A DNA stretch of 30,525 nucleotides from an uncultured Oscillospiraceae bacterium (GCA_900552845.1 USBC01000002.1:1-30525); one strand, 5' to 3'; shown: positions 8,801 through 15,993, counted from the stretch's first letter. The notes: generated by a model from the letters alone, not told the origin. A program made the numbers and translations.

Positions 8801-9134
8801 GGTTGTCCGGCAGCGAAAATACCCGTGTCAGAAAGTTATCCTGACACAGTGTCAGGCAGTCTGTAAATTTCCCGGCATATACCTGCTTTACGCCTGCCAC
8901 TGCCTGCACCGCAGCCACGTCGTTATCGCTGAAGCCAAGGGTGGAAAGTATTTTCAAATCCATTGCGTTGTATTCGGTATAGTAGTCGCTGGCGGTACTG
9001 CGCATATCGTCTCCGGTCGCACGTACCCCTGCAAAAAAACCTACGCCCAGCGCAACGATCAGCAAAATGGAGCAAAACCGGTTCAGCGTTTTGCGAATCG
9101 TCCGTGTTGTATCCTTGCGGAATGCCTCTGTCAC
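5868..9134 (-). CDS. ABC exporter permease, FtsX/MacB type with coiled-coil insert
   Basis: The product is about 1,088 residues. A TM near residue 20 is followed by an extracytoplasmic region with a long heptad-like coiled coil at roughly residues 245-530, containing repeated 'ADA..QLADAEQQL' and 'DGEKEL' units. A three-TM FtsX-type domain follows, with the MVEEQRTEIGTLKALGYTDREI coupling segment. A second extracytoplasmic region and a second three-TM domain (ERTREIATLKVLGFYDREV) complete it. This two-FtsX layout is common in Firmicutes permeases linked to export or stress defence; the substrate is not predictable. I chose GTG at 9134 because AAGGGGGGAG lies just upstream. The ATG 12 codons earlier has no ribosome site. 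It is partnered with the ATPase upstream. Confidence 0.9.
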   Translation of the reverse strand: MTEAFRKDTTRTIRKTLNRFCSILLIVALGVGFFAGVRATGDDMRSTASDYYTEYNAMDLKILSTLGFSDNDVAAVQAVAGVKQVYAGKFTDCLTLCQDNFLTRVFSLPDNPDDPETMNRLRVLEGRLPSAENECVIDQNIMDKYGFSVGQTLKLASADPLDDLENDLKNTEYTIVGMVNSPIYVDMSRRGSTTVGDGSLDAYLYVPEENFTAEYYTELYVTAANADALNCYTDAYDDLVEALRDALTPAEAARSELRMEEMADYLNEKIPEAQKKITDAEAQLADAEQQLTDAANKLADARQQISDGEKQLVDGRAALEAQKKQYEAYEKKYEEGKQELAAAKLQITAAEAMGAQLTAGKAQVNAILGRMENLPAGSPLLPILAGTLAPTLNELTDANGKKLNLGDKLYDESGEVTPETVAATRIAVNSYFADMQRQIGSASAQYENGKRELEESRKQLDTYKNALENAENRLDNGEKELADARVKLAEGEKEFEEKSTEARQKIADGKAALNRGKLQLANAEETQEKLSPAKWYIYSRGDLALGVSEFGDDAARIDNISVIFPVFFLAVAALVCLTTMARMVEEQRTEIGTLKALGYTDREIQKKYLIYSLSATVVGSVVGLSVGFKLFPTVIYDAYCIMYDLPPVKAPFHWGVAAICVAVALICVTLVTCSVCRGVLKEMPANIMRPKAPPAGQRVLLEKVTFIWKRLSFSHKVTVRNLFRYKKRVLMTIIGIAGCAALVLTGYGLNDAIGDIVTNQFQRVFRYDLLAGYSAEDEAAEQALFDQLDSDPAIQEWMPQYRNTVTALGNDLSLSVNLTVSEDYTKLTDFISLQERVSGKVLTPEMRGAIITEKLGTMLDLKAGDTLTLRDSDNRLYEMEITGVSENYASHFVYISAEYYEEIFGKAPEYNSVIVDLVDRDDWKAASEKLLAGGTVQMVASDAEMLEQYINVTDNLGYVVAVLIVSAGLLAFVVQYNLSNINITERTREIATLKVLGFYDREVSAYIYRENIILTILGTAAGLLLGTGLTRFVITTAEIDSIMFGRNIYFPSFLMATLLTFLFSFIVNWVMHYRLKKISMVESMKSVD

Positions 9135-9233
9135 ATGACTCCCCCCTTCTTCATTATTCCGGCTCGCCATACGCCATGAGCGATGGCTGCAGCGCCAAAG
9201 CTGTCCTCATCTCATTTTTCGGCATTTTTCCAT

Positions 9234-9935
9234 TTACCACTCTATTGTGGCAATATCGGCAGGCGCAGGATTATAAATGTTGCTTGCCACCTTGCTGTTG
9301 CGGATCGTAATAACACGGTCAGCCATCGGCGTGATGGCGGTATTATGTGTCACCACGATCACTGTCATGCCGCCCTCACGGCAGGCACTTTGCAGCAGCG
9401 CAAGAATTTGTTTCCCGGTATTGTAGTCCAAAGCACCGGTCGGCTCGTCGCACAGCAGCAGCTTGGGACGCTTCGCCAGTGCCCGCGCAATGGAGACACG
9501 CTGTTGCTCGCCGCCGGAAAGCTGCGCAGGGAAGTTATCCAGCCGGTGCCCCAGCCCCACCGCCTCCAGAGCCTCCTTGGCAGGCATCGGATCACGGCAG
9601 ATCTGCGCCGCCAGTTCCACATTTTCCAGTGCCGTCAGATTTTGCACCAGATTATAAAACTGGAACACAAACCCAATGTCATGCCGCCGGTAGGTGACCA
9701 GTTGGCGGGGCGTACACTGTACAATGTCGCTGCCGTCCACCAGCACCTGACCTTCATCGGCGGTGTCCATGCCGCCCAGAATATTCAGCACTGTGGTCTT
9801 TCCTGCGCCGGAGGGCCCCACAATAATGGCGAATTCACCCTTTTCTATGGTAAAATTGATGCCGTCGCTTGCTGCCGTGACGACCTCGCCGGTGCGGTAG
9901 CGCTTGTAAACATCTTTCATTTCCACAAATGCCAT
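9234..9935 (-). CDS. ABC transporter ATP-binding protein (LolD/MacB class)
   Basis: The 233-residue ATPase has the full ABC set: Walker A GPSGAGKT at residues 40-47, a Q-loop in FVFQFYNL, signature LSGGEQQ, Walker B LLLCDEPTGALD and an H-loop in VVTHN. The 'PTGALD' form and the short length are typical of the MacB/LolD/FtsE branch that works with FtsX-type permeases. It should energise the large permease encoded 99 bases downstream in the same direction. Its ATG follows GGGAGGG with seven bases of spacing. Confidence 0.95.
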   Translation of the reverse strand: MAFVEMKDVYKRYRTGEVVTAASDGINFTIEKGEFAIIVGPSGAGKTTVLNILGGMDTADEGQVLVDGSDIVQCTPRQLVTYRRHDIGFVFQFYNLVQNLTALENVELAAQICRDPMPAKEALEAVGLGHRLDNFPAQLSGGEQQRVSIARALAKRPKLLLCDEPTGALDYNTGKQILALLQSACREGGMTVIVVTHNTAITPMADRVITIRNSKVASNIYNPAPADIATIEW

Positions 9936-10019
9936 TGGGGTTGCCCTCCCTTGCGATATCGGCGCAAGACGGGTTGCCTTTTGCGCCGGATTGAATTATA
10001 CTGATTTTATCACTTTTCC

Positions 10020-10059
10020 TTGGGGCTTTTCAACCGTCTGCCGGCAGGGAATGCCCCAA
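10020..10059. repeat. Inverted repeat between the ATPase gene and birA
   Basis: TTGGGGC and GCCCCAA are perfect complements 26 bases apart, with a CTGCCGGCAG palindrome between them. It does not resemble the BirA operator consensus I know. It could fold in a leader RNA; no role is assigned. Confidence 0.3.
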
Positions 10060-10115
10060 AAATCGGGATTTAACGGAAATTTTACATTCCGTCTGCAAAT
10101 CGGGAGGACTTTATT

Positions 10116-11120
10116 ATGGCCAAAAGAGATTTGGCAGCAGAACTGCTGCGAGAACTGGGGCAGGATCGGACTCATTATCACTCCGGCGAAGAACTGAGCG
10201 TCCGTCTGGGTGTTTCCCGCACAGCTATTTGGAAAGCAGCCTGCCGCCTGCGGGAGCAGGGCTATGCTCTCGAATCCGTCACACGACTGGGCTACCGCCT
10301 TGCTGCCCTGCCCGATGGCATGACGAAGGAGCTGCTGGAGCAGTACCTGCCGCAGGGCAGGGGAGAGACGATTGTTTGCTACGAGGAGACCGACTCCACC
10401 AATACCCGCGGGCTTCAGCTTGCCTTGGAAGGCGCACCCACCGGCACTGTCGTGCTGGCGGATCGCCAAACCCACGGGAACGGCAGACTGGGACGCAGCT
10501 TCCTTTCGGAGGGCGGCAGGGGCGTCTATCTTTCCTATCTCCTCCGCCCCGATTGCGACCCCGCCGCGCTCAGTCTGCTTACCAGCTGCGCAGGGCTTGC
10601 GGTCTGTCAGGTGCTGGAGCAGCAGGGACTGTCTCCCGCCATCAAGTGGCCCAATGATATCATTCTCGACCGCCGCAAGGTCTGCGGCATTCTCACCAAG
10701 CTCACCAGCGATGCCGAAAGCGGCACCATCAACGGCGCGGTCATCGGCATCGGTGTCAATGTCACGCAGCAGCGGGAGGATTTCCCCGAGGAGCTGCGGG
10801 ATAAAGCCATCTCGGTGCGGGAAGCAGGCGTCTCCGTCCCCCGCGCCGCCATCGCCGCTGGTATCATTACCCGTTTGGACGATATGTTCCTGCGTCAGCA
10901 TATCCTCTCCCAGCCTGCCGAAGCGCTCATTGGGGAGTTGACCCGCCGCAGCTGCACCATCGGCAGTCGTGTGGAGGTTATCAGTCCAACCGGTCGGTAT
11001 GAAGCACTCGCCGTCGGTATCGCTCCCGATGCCGGACTCATCGTTGAATTGCCGGACGGCACCCGCCGCACCGTCTCCAGCGGTGAGGTCAGCGTCCGCG
11101 GGCTGCTGGGCTATACCTGA
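10116..11120 (+). CDS. birA: Biotin-protein ligase / biotin repressor BirA
   Basis: The 334-residue protein has an N-terminal winged helix at about residues 20-60 (GEELSVRLGVSRTAIWKAACRL), then the ligase domain. In the latter are ETDSTN (biotin-binding entry), GNGRLGR at 121-127 (the biotinyl-AMP loop, usually GRGRxGR), the GVYLS strand, KWPND at 177-181, KVCGIL with the catalytic-type Lys188, and GIGVNV. A small SH3-like C-terminal domain ends it. It activates biotin and attaches it to carboxylase carrier proteins, and the HTH implies repression of biotin genes elsewhere. The ATG at 10116 follows GGGAGGA. No biotin uptake or carboxylase genes lie in the window. Confidence 0.95.
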   Translation: MAKRDLAAELLRELGQDRTHYHSGEELSVRLGVSRTAIWKAACRLREQGYALESVTRLGYRLAALPDGMTKELLEQYLPQGRGETIVCYEETDSTNTRGLQLALEGAPTGTVVLADRQTHGNGRLGRSFLSEGGRGVYLSYLLRPDCDPAALSLLTSCAGLAVCQVLEQQGLSPAIKWPNDIILDRRKVCGILTKLTSDAESGTINGAVIGIGVNVTQQREDFPEELRDKAISVREAGVSVPRAAIAAGIITRLDDMFLRQHILSQPAEALIGELTRRSCTIGSRVEVISPTGRYEALAVGIAPDAGLIVELPDGTRRTVSSGEVSVRGLLGYT

Positions 11121-11125
11121 CCCAC

Positions 11126-11209
11126 CGGCGGGCGCCCCTCCGCTTAACTCGTGCTGACCCTCCGCTACGGCGGGCGCAACCTCCGCTTCACTCGTGCTGA
11201 CCCTCCGTT
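11126..11209 (+). repeat. Two tandem 42-bp repeats after birA
   Basis: Two near-identical units start at 11126 and 11168. Each begins CGGCGGGCGC and continues through a CTCCGCTT[AC]ACTCGTGC core to TGACCCTCCG. They lie between the birA stop and the shared terminator and encode nothing. Confidence 0.75.
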
Positions 11210-11266
11210 TCAATCCGGGCAGCCCTCGCCGCTGCGGTGCGCCCCGCCTCCCTTGCAAAACCAGCG

Positions 11267-11299
11267 AAGGCTCCCCAGACCGACGGTCCGGGGAGCCTT
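11267..11299. terminator. Hairpin between convergent birA and mdcA
   Basis: AAGGCTCCCC pairs perfectly with GGGGAGCCTT, with an inner GACC/GGTC. The T-run after it is weak on both strands, but the long stem lies exactly between two converging genes. Confidence 0.65.
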
Positions 11300-11325
11300 C
11301 CTATCTTTATCGTGAAAAGGGGTAA

Positions 11326-12954
11326 TCAGTCTTTCTTGCGGAACTTCTCGGGTACGACATACAGTCCGCCGGAGCACTCCGCGATCTCCTCCAGGTTCTT
11401 GCACGCCAACAGGTCTTTGGTCGCCATGGCACGGTCAATCCCCAGATCCTCGGGATAAGCGACCTTGCCCGCCTTGCGGAACGCCTCGATCTGCTCCTTG
11501 GTCACCAGCTCGCCGAAGGGGGTGCCCTGTGCGATGGAAGCCAGCATCAGCTTGCGCTCCTCGGCGTCCTCTGCCATATAACAGTAGGCAATGCCCTGCT
11601 CGGTTACGGTGTGGCTCACGTCCTCGCCGTATACCATGATGGGCGGCGCCTCCATACCGGCGTTGCGACCGATGGAAATAGCGTCCAGCTCAGGCACAAA
11701 GTTGTTGCCCTTTTTGCCGCTGCTCTTCAGCATCTGAATAACGATCTTCTGACCGCCGTGCAGGGTGTCCTTTCCTTCAACAAGGCTGTGGTAGGCGGGG
11801 CTGCTGTGGCGGCGTCCGCCGGGGTTATGCCCCATGTTGGGCGCACCGCCAAAGCCGCTCAGACGACCGGCGGTAACAGTGGAGGAGTTGCCGTAGTAGT
11901 CCATCTGCAGGGTCGCACCCAGGAAGGAGTCAATGGCGTACAGTCCGGCGACCTGCGCCAGAGTACGGTTGCTGCGCAGGGTGCCGTCTGCACCGGTAAA
12001 GAAGATATCGCTGCGCTCCTCGGTGTATTTTTCCATGCCCACTTCGCCGCCAAAGGCGCAGATGCTCTCGACCCAGCCGGCTTCAATGGCGGGGATCAGC
12101 GTGGGGTGGGGGTTCAGCACCCAGTTGCGGCAAATCTTGCCCTTGAGGCCCAACTGCTCGCCATAGGTGGGCAGCAGCAGCTCAATGGCAGCGCCGTTAA
12201 AGCCGATGCCGTGGTTCAGGCTCTGTACGCCGTGCTTGGCGTAAATGCCCTTAATGACCATCATGCCCATCAGGATATCGGCGTCCTTGATGAACTGTGG
12301 ATCACGGGTGAACAGGGGTTCCATGGGGTAGGGCTTGTCTGCGGGAACGATGAAATCCACCCAGCCGCCGGGAATATCCACACGGGGCAGGGTATCCACA
12401 ATTTCATTCACCTGCGCAATGACAATACCGCTCTTGCAGGCGGCAGCCTCCACCAGCGTGGGGGTTTCCTCGGTGCTGTAGCCGGTAAACAGGTTGCCGT
12501 CCTTGTCAGCTTTGTCGGCAGCCACCAGGCATACGTTGGGGATCAGATCCACAAACAGGCGAGCATAGATCTCCAGATAAGTATTAAAGTTGCCGATCTT
12601 CACCTTGCCCTCGGCAAGCATCTCGCTGAGGCGCTGCGCCTGCGTACCTGCAAAGGCAAAATCCACGGTGCTGGCAATGCCTTTTTCAAAGTAATCCAGA
12701 TGCTCGCTGCGGGAAATGGAGGGAATGATCATGGTCAGATCATGCACGATCTTGGGGTCGACCTCTGCCAGAGAAGCTGCAAGGAACGCTGCCTGCTTCT
12801 GGTTATCACCCTCCAGCACTACCTTGTCATCGGGGCGAATAACCGCCTCCATCAGCTTTACGATGTTTTCAGTCGCTACCACCTTGCCGCTGCAAAGATC
12901 GGCAGCTGCGTTCAGTCGCTCCTCCTTGGAGCGGCGCTGTTTGTCCCAGGACAT
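11326..12954 (-). CDS. mdcA: Malonate decarboxylase alpha subunit (ACP transferase), solitary
   Basis: The 542-residue protein matches the MdcA family end to end in length and character. It starts WDKQRRSKEERL and contains YLEIYARLFVDLIPNVCLVA, the GNLFTG...EETPTLVEA segment, PGGWVDF, VQSLNHGIGFN, LLLPTYGEQLGLKGKICRNW, NPHPTLIPAIEAGW, FGGEVGMEKY and SGGLY near the C-terminus. MdcA moves malonyl groups onto the acyl carrier subunit of malonate decarboxylase in exchange for acetate. The usual partners (carrier MdcC, decarboxylase MdcD/E, prosthetic-group enzymes MdcB/G/H) are absent here, so it may act as a CoA-transferase or work with distant genes. The chosen ATG at 12954 follows AAAGGTGG; the earlier GTG overlaps that ribosome site. 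Confidence 0.9.
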   Translation of the reverse strand: MSWDKQRRSKEERLNAAADLCSGKVVATENIVKLMEAVIRPDDKVVLEGDNQKQAAFLAASLAEVDPKIVHDLTMIIPSISRSEHLDYFEKGIASTVDFAFAGTQAQRLSEMLAEGKVKIGNFNTYLEIYARLFVDLIPNVCLVAADKADKDGNLFTGYSTEETPTLVEAAACKSGIVIAQVNEIVDTLPRVDIPGGWVDFIVPADKPYPMEPLFTRDPQFIKDADILMGMMVIKGIYAKHGVQSLNHGIGFNGAAIELLLPTYGEQLGLKGKICRNWVLNPHPTLIPAIEAGWVESICAFGGEVGMEKYTEERSDIFFTGADGTLRSNRTLAQVAGLYAIDSFLGATLQMDYYGNSSTVTAGRLSGFGGAPNMGHNPGGRRHSSPAYHSLVEGKDTLHGGQKIVIQMLKSSGKKGNNFVPELDAISIGRNAGMEAPPIMVYGEDVSHTVTEQGIAYCYMAEDAEERKLMLASIAQGTPFGELVTKEQIEAFRKAGKVAYPEDLGIDRAMATKDLLACKNLEEIAECSGGLYVVPEKFRKKD

Positions 12955-13040
12955 AGTAGAAGAACCACCTTTCACTGTTTACTCATTCATTTTTTCTCTA
13001 AAAAGAATATTTTTTTGCCTGTTAAGGCATTGTTAAGTTC

Positions 13041-13069
13041 AGTATAGCATTGACTTTCTATGATGTAAA
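13041..13069 (-). promoter_or_regulatory. mdcA promoter
   Basis: On the minus strand TTTACA and TATACT are separated by 17 bases. This is a near-consensus promoter that overlaps the lysR promoter on the other strand. Confidence 0.75.
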
Positions 13070-13078
13070 ATATATAAT
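13050..13078 (+). promoter_or_regulatory. lysR promoter
   Basis: TTGACT and a perfect TATAAT are separated by 17 bases. It overlaps the mdcA promoter, so polymerases at the two sites should compete. Confidence 0.75.
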
Positions 13079-13091
13079 ATGACTAAGATCA

Positions 13092-13120
13092 ATAACAAGC
13101 TGGTTATATAAATCGATAAC
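13092..13120. promoter_or_regulatory. Probable LysR-type operator with three half-sites
   Basis: ATAAC, GTTAT and ATAAC occur at 13092, 13103 and 13116, with 6- and 8-base spacers, forming two overlapping inverted repeats. The first fits the T-N11-A form of LysR sites. Relative to the predicted mdcA start near 13034 it lies around -58 to -86, the usual LysR recognition position. It is also just downstream of the predicted lysR start, which would allow autorepression. Confidence 0.6.
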
Positions 13121-13144
13121 GCCAATTCTATATGAGGTGCTTTC

Positions 13145-14020
13145 ATGGAAATCACACATCTCCGCTATTTTAAAAAGACCGCCGAACTGGAACATATCAC
13201 TAAGGCGGCGCAGGAACTGCATGTGGCGCAGCCTTCTTTAAGCCGTACCATCAGCATGTTGGAGGACGAACTGAAGGTAAAACTCTTTAACCGCAAAGGG
13301 AAAAGCATCGAGCTCAACGAATACGGAATCATTGTGCTCAATCATACCAACCGGATCCTCAAGGAGCTGGAGGCGATCCATCGGGAGATCGACGACGCGC
13401 GGGAAAATAGCGTGATGAATGTGACCTTCTCCATGAACGCCGCCTCCACCCTTATTCCGCGCCTGGTGCGCGGCTTTAAGGAGGAGCACAGCGATATCCG
13501 TCTGCACATTCTGCAGGAGGATTTGGTCAGTGATAGCGGACAAAGCTGCGATCTCACCCTTTTTGCCGGCAGTCAGCCTGTTTCCGGCCCGTTCTGTACC
13601 ACTCTCATCGAGGAGGAGATTCGTCTCGCCCTGCCCGTTACCAATCCGCTGGCACACTTCGATTCCCTTACCCTCGATCAGGTCTCCAAGGAAGAGTTCA
13701 TCTGTCTGCAAAAGGGCAAGAATCTGCGCAGCATCACCGATGCCTACTGCAAAATGGCGGGCTTCGATCCCAATGTCGTTCTGGAAAGCGACAGTCCGGA
13801 GACGGTGCGCGAGCTGATCCGTGCCGGCATCGGCATCTCCTTTATCCCCATTCAGACATGGCAGGATATGGAGGACGAACATATCGCGCTGGTCCCCATC
13901 TCCAATCCTCACTGCCGCCGCTACATCAACCTTTCGTGGCGGGAGAGCAGCTATCTTTCTCCGGCAGCCATTCTGTTTCGGGATTATCTCATCAAGCACT
14001 TTGCCGAGCTGGCAAAATAA
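13145..14020 (+). CDS. LysR-family transcription regulator
   Basis: The 291-residue protein has the LysR winged helix at residues 1-60 (LRYFKKTAELEHITKAAQEL then QPSLSRTISMLEDEL), a linker helix, and a two-lobed periplasmic-binding-like effector domain to the end. Length is standard for the family. It is transcribed away from mdcA with a shared 190-bp control region containing a three-half-site operator. By position it probably activates mdcA in response to an acid such as malonate and represses itself. The effector is inferred from the neighbour, not read from the sequence. The ATG at 13145 is preceded by TGAGGTG. Confidence 0.93.
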   Translation: MEITHLRYFKKTAELEHITKAAQELHVAQPSLSRTISMLEDELKVKLFNRKGKSIELNEYGIIVLNHTNRILKELEAIHREIDDARENSVMNVTFSMNAASTLIPRLVRGFKEEHSDIRLHILQEDLVSDSGQSCDLTLFAGSQPVSGPFCTTLIEEEIRLALPVTNPLAHFDSLTLDQVSKEEFICLQKGKNLRSITDAYCKMAGFDPNVVLESDSPETVRELIRAGIGISFIPIQTWQDMEDEHIALVPISNPHCRRYINLSWRESSYLSPAAILFRDYLIKHFAELAK

Positions 14021-14032
14021 CCATAGCTGCTC

Positions 14033-14059
14033 AGCCCCGCTCCGGCGGGGCTTTTCGTT
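14033..14059 (+). terminator. Terminator of lysR
   Basis: AGCCCCGC pairs with GCGGGGCT around TCCG and is followed by TTTT. It separates lysR from the following eight-gene block. Confidence 0.85.
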
Positions 14060-14120
14060 CCTCATTGCCGAGTGACAAACGAAAGTTTTGATAAATCAAG
14101 AATAATTCCTAAAAATGAGG

Positions 14121-14149
14121 TTGATTTTTCATTCAGATAGGCTTATTAT
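14121..14149 (+). promoter_or_regulatory. Promoter of the eight-gene block
   Basis: TTGATT and TATTAT are separated by 17 bases, in an AT-rich stretch about 65 bases before the first gene. A second TATAAT lies at 14154-14159 without a good -35. Confidence 0.55.
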
Positions 14150-14212
14150 TAGATATAATAAAAGAGTTGAGCGGTATAGTAATGCCGAACATTCTGCAAT
14201 GGAGGTGTCTTT

Positions 14213-14587
14213 ATGTCGCATCTGTCCAAGGTACAGGTCGCCATTCGAGATATTGATGTACTGGGCGAGGCGCTGCGTGCGCTGGGGCTGCGCTGTGTCG
14301 GAGAGGTCGCTGAGAATTACGAATTTGCCGATACCTTCAATCAGTGCGATGTCATTGCCGTCAATGCCGTCAACCGGGTCATGGCATTCAAATTTGTCAA
14401 TGGCGAAGCCGAGCTTCACTCCAACCTCGAACCCGGGGATTTTGAAAAGACTCGCGATGAGCTGCTGCAAAAATACGCTGTGCTGCTCCTCAAAAAAACG
14501 GTGGAGCAGGAGGGAAAATTTCAGGTGCAAGAGCAGGAGACCCTGCCCGATGGCACCGTCCGTATTAAAGTGGGAAGGTGGGTATGA
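14213..14587 (+). CDS. DUF1257 (Ycf35-like) protein
   Basis: The 124-residue protein starts MSHLSKVQ and has the DUF1257 pattern: a conserved N-terminal strand, a helix with LGL, a middle 'YEFAD' region and a C-terminal LPDGTVRIKVGRW strand. The family includes the algal plastid and cyanobacterial Ycf35 protein; its biochemical role is not established. From memory, DUF1257, DUF2997 and Ycf46-type AAA proteins tend to occur together, and all three are present here. The ATG at 14213 has a clear GGAGG site. It is the first gene of the block, with the DUF2997 gene starting three bases after its stop. Confidence 0.8.
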   Translation: MSHLSKVQVAIRDIDVLGEALRALGLRCVGEVAENYEFADTFNQCDVIAVNAVNRVMAFKFVNGEAELHSNLEPGDFEKTRDELLQKYAVLLLKKTVEQEGKFQVQEQETLPDGTVRIKVGRWV

Positions 14588-14590
14588 TCT

Positions 14591-14788
14591 ATGGCAGAAC
14601 AAACCGTGACTTATCTCATTGGCAAGGACGGCAAGATCACCGTTGAGGTCAACGGTGTTCGCGGCGCTTCCTGTCGGGAGTTGGTTCGTGAGACCGTCGA
14701 AAAGCTGGGTGTGGAGCTTTCCACCGAGCTGAAGCCGGAATATTTTGAACAGACGGAGGAAAAGGAGCAGGAAAAGAACCGCTTCTGA
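14591..14788 (+). CDS. DUF2997 small protein
   Basis: The 65-residue protein reads as a short beta-hairpin (VTYLIGKDGKITVEVNGV), a GASCRELVRETVEKLG helix, and an acidic tail ending EKEQEKNRF. This matches the small DUF2997 family, which is found beside DUF1257. It keeps one Cys at about residue 28, in the helix start. Function is unknown; the size and charge suggest an adaptor or subunit. A GGAAGGTGGG site precedes the ATG and overlaps the end of the preceding gene. Confidence 0.75.
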   Translation: MAEQTVTYLIGKDGKITVEVNGVRGASCRELVRETVEKLGVELSTELKPEYFEQTEEKEQEKNRF

Positions 14789-14818
14789 TAAAATCCGCAG
14801 GAGAAAGGGGGGAGCGAA

Positions 14819-15259
14819 ATGGCGTCAGCGCTGTGGCTCGGTTCCATGGAACCGCAGCAGCTCACCTCCTTTTTGTCTTTGCCGGTGCAGGTGTTTGTCA
14901 CCTCACAATCGGTACAGCCCCGATTTGCCGGTCAGCGTTTTCTCGCTCCCACCGGAGATCGGAAAGCCCTTCTTTCTGCGCTACAGGATAGAGATATCTA
15001 TTTCCTCTCGGTTGCCGATTGGTCGCCGGTCGTTCTCCCGAGCCACCATGGCAGACTGCTGGCGCTGGGGCAGGTGCCGCCGCCTACCGGCAGCCCCATT
15101 GCATTTCAGTCCGTTTTACCGCAGGAGCAGTACGCCGCCTTGTGCCGGCTGCTGCCACTTGCCGAACCCGAAACCCTTTACATCAATGGCGGTGAGGTGC
15201 GCTGCTCCGTTGTGGAGGAGGATTACCTCCCCCTATTGGAAAGGCTGGGCAGACTGTGA
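14819..15259 (+). CDS. Unknown 146-residue protein of the block
   Basis: I do not recognise this protein. It is 146 residues, has no signal peptide or membrane segment, and is rich in Leu, Pro and Ser with scattered short strands. The C-terminal part (ETLYINGGEVRCSVVEEDYL) looks like a small beta domain. The ATG follows a strong GGAGAAAGGGGGGAG site, so it is well translated. Its stop codon overlaps the GTG start of the radical SAM gene (GTGA), which suggests the two proteins are made together and may interact, for example as substrate or partner of the enzyme. Confidence 0.8.
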   Translation: MASALWLGSMEPQQLTSFLSLPVQVFVTSQSVQPRFAGQRFLAPTGDRKALLSALQDRDIYFLSVADWSPVVLPSHHGRLLALGQVPPPTGSPIAFQSVLPQEQYAALCRLLPLAEPETLYINGGEVRCSVVEEDYLPLLERLGRL

Positions 15260-15993
15260 AAGTGGGAAAATACTACCGCAATCGGGAGGAACACTGCATC
15301 AGCGGCGGCACCGGCTGCGGCGTGGTTTATCTCTCCGGCTGTGATATGCACTGTGCCTATTGTCTGGTTTACGATATTTCACAGGAGGGAAAAGGCGTCC
15401 CCTACGCCCCCCGTCAGCTGGCGGAGCTGCTTTGCTCCTTGCAGCGGCGTGGGGTCAGCCACATCAGCCTTGCCAATGTCGAGCCATCTGCCGATGAGGT
15501 TATCGAGGCTGTTGCCATCGCAAGGGAGTTGGGACTTACCGTCCCGCTGCTCAATAATTTCAATGGCTATGCTCCCACGGCGTTCACCCGCCGTTTGCAG
15601 CCCTTTTTTCAGGGCTACATTATGGATTTTAAGTACGCCGATGCCGCACTGGGCGCGCATCTTTCCGCTGCACCGGATTATCCCCGCCGTGCTCTTGCCA
15701 ATTTAGCGCTGCTTTCCGCCCACTACGGCAATAACCGTTACGATGCGGCGGGGCTGCTGCAAAGCGGCGTCCTGCTGCGCCATCTTATCCTGCCGGGTAT
15801 GTGGCGAAACACTGAGGATACTCTGCGTCTTATAGCGGCAAATAACCCCAGCGGCTATCCGCTGTCCCTTCTGCCGGACTTTGTACCGGAGGGACGCACC
15901 GCAGCCGTCCTCCACCCGCCCTATGCCGTTTCCCCGCAGCGCCTGCACCAACTCACCGAACTTGCCCAATCACTGGGCTTGGAGCTTATATAG
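15256..15993 (+). CDS. Radical SAM enzyme, PflX-like (COG1313 type)
   Basis: The 245-residue protein resembles PflX-type radical SAM proteins, homologues of pyruvate formate-lyase activating enzyme. HCISGGTGCGVVYLSGC leads into C-x3-C-x2-C at residues 29, 33 and 36 for the [4Fe-4S] cluster. Next come YDISQEGKG, a VEPS strand, the LNNFNGY motif, IMDFKYAD and LLRHLILPG, all in PflX order. It is shorter than the roughly 300-residue relatives. It should cleave S-adenosylmethionine to a 5'-deoxyadenosyl radical. No glycyl-radical enzyme is nearby, so its target may be a protein of this block. The start is GTG, overlapping the previous stop; no better start was found. Confidence 0.88.
   Translation: MKVGKYYRNREEHCISGGTGCGVVYLSGCDMHCAYCLVYDISQEGKGVPYAPRQLAELLCSLQRRGVSHISLANVEPSADEVIEAVAIARELGLTVPLLNNFNGYAPTAFTRRLQPFFQGYIMDFKYADAALGAHLSAAPDYPRRALANLALLSAHYGNNRYDAAGLLQSGVLLRHLILPGMWRNTEDTLRLIAANNPSGYPLSLLPDFVPEGRTAAVLHPPYAVSPQRLHQLTELAQSLGLELI

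Noticed and set aside
9135..9170. ATG at 9170 as start of the ABC permease
   Set aside because: No ribosome site precedes it, while the GTG at 9134 has a G-rich one directly upstream.
11126..11209. CRISPR-like array
   Set aside because: Only two units occur, back to back, with no unique spacers and no cas genes.
12955..12975. GTG at 12975 as start of mdcA
   Set aside because: It lies in the ribosome site of the ATG at 12954, which also gives the family's usual N-terminus.
11611..13047. A 478-codon plus-strand frame antisense to mdcA
   Set aside because: MdcA is unambiguous on the minus strand, and the antisense product has no family features.
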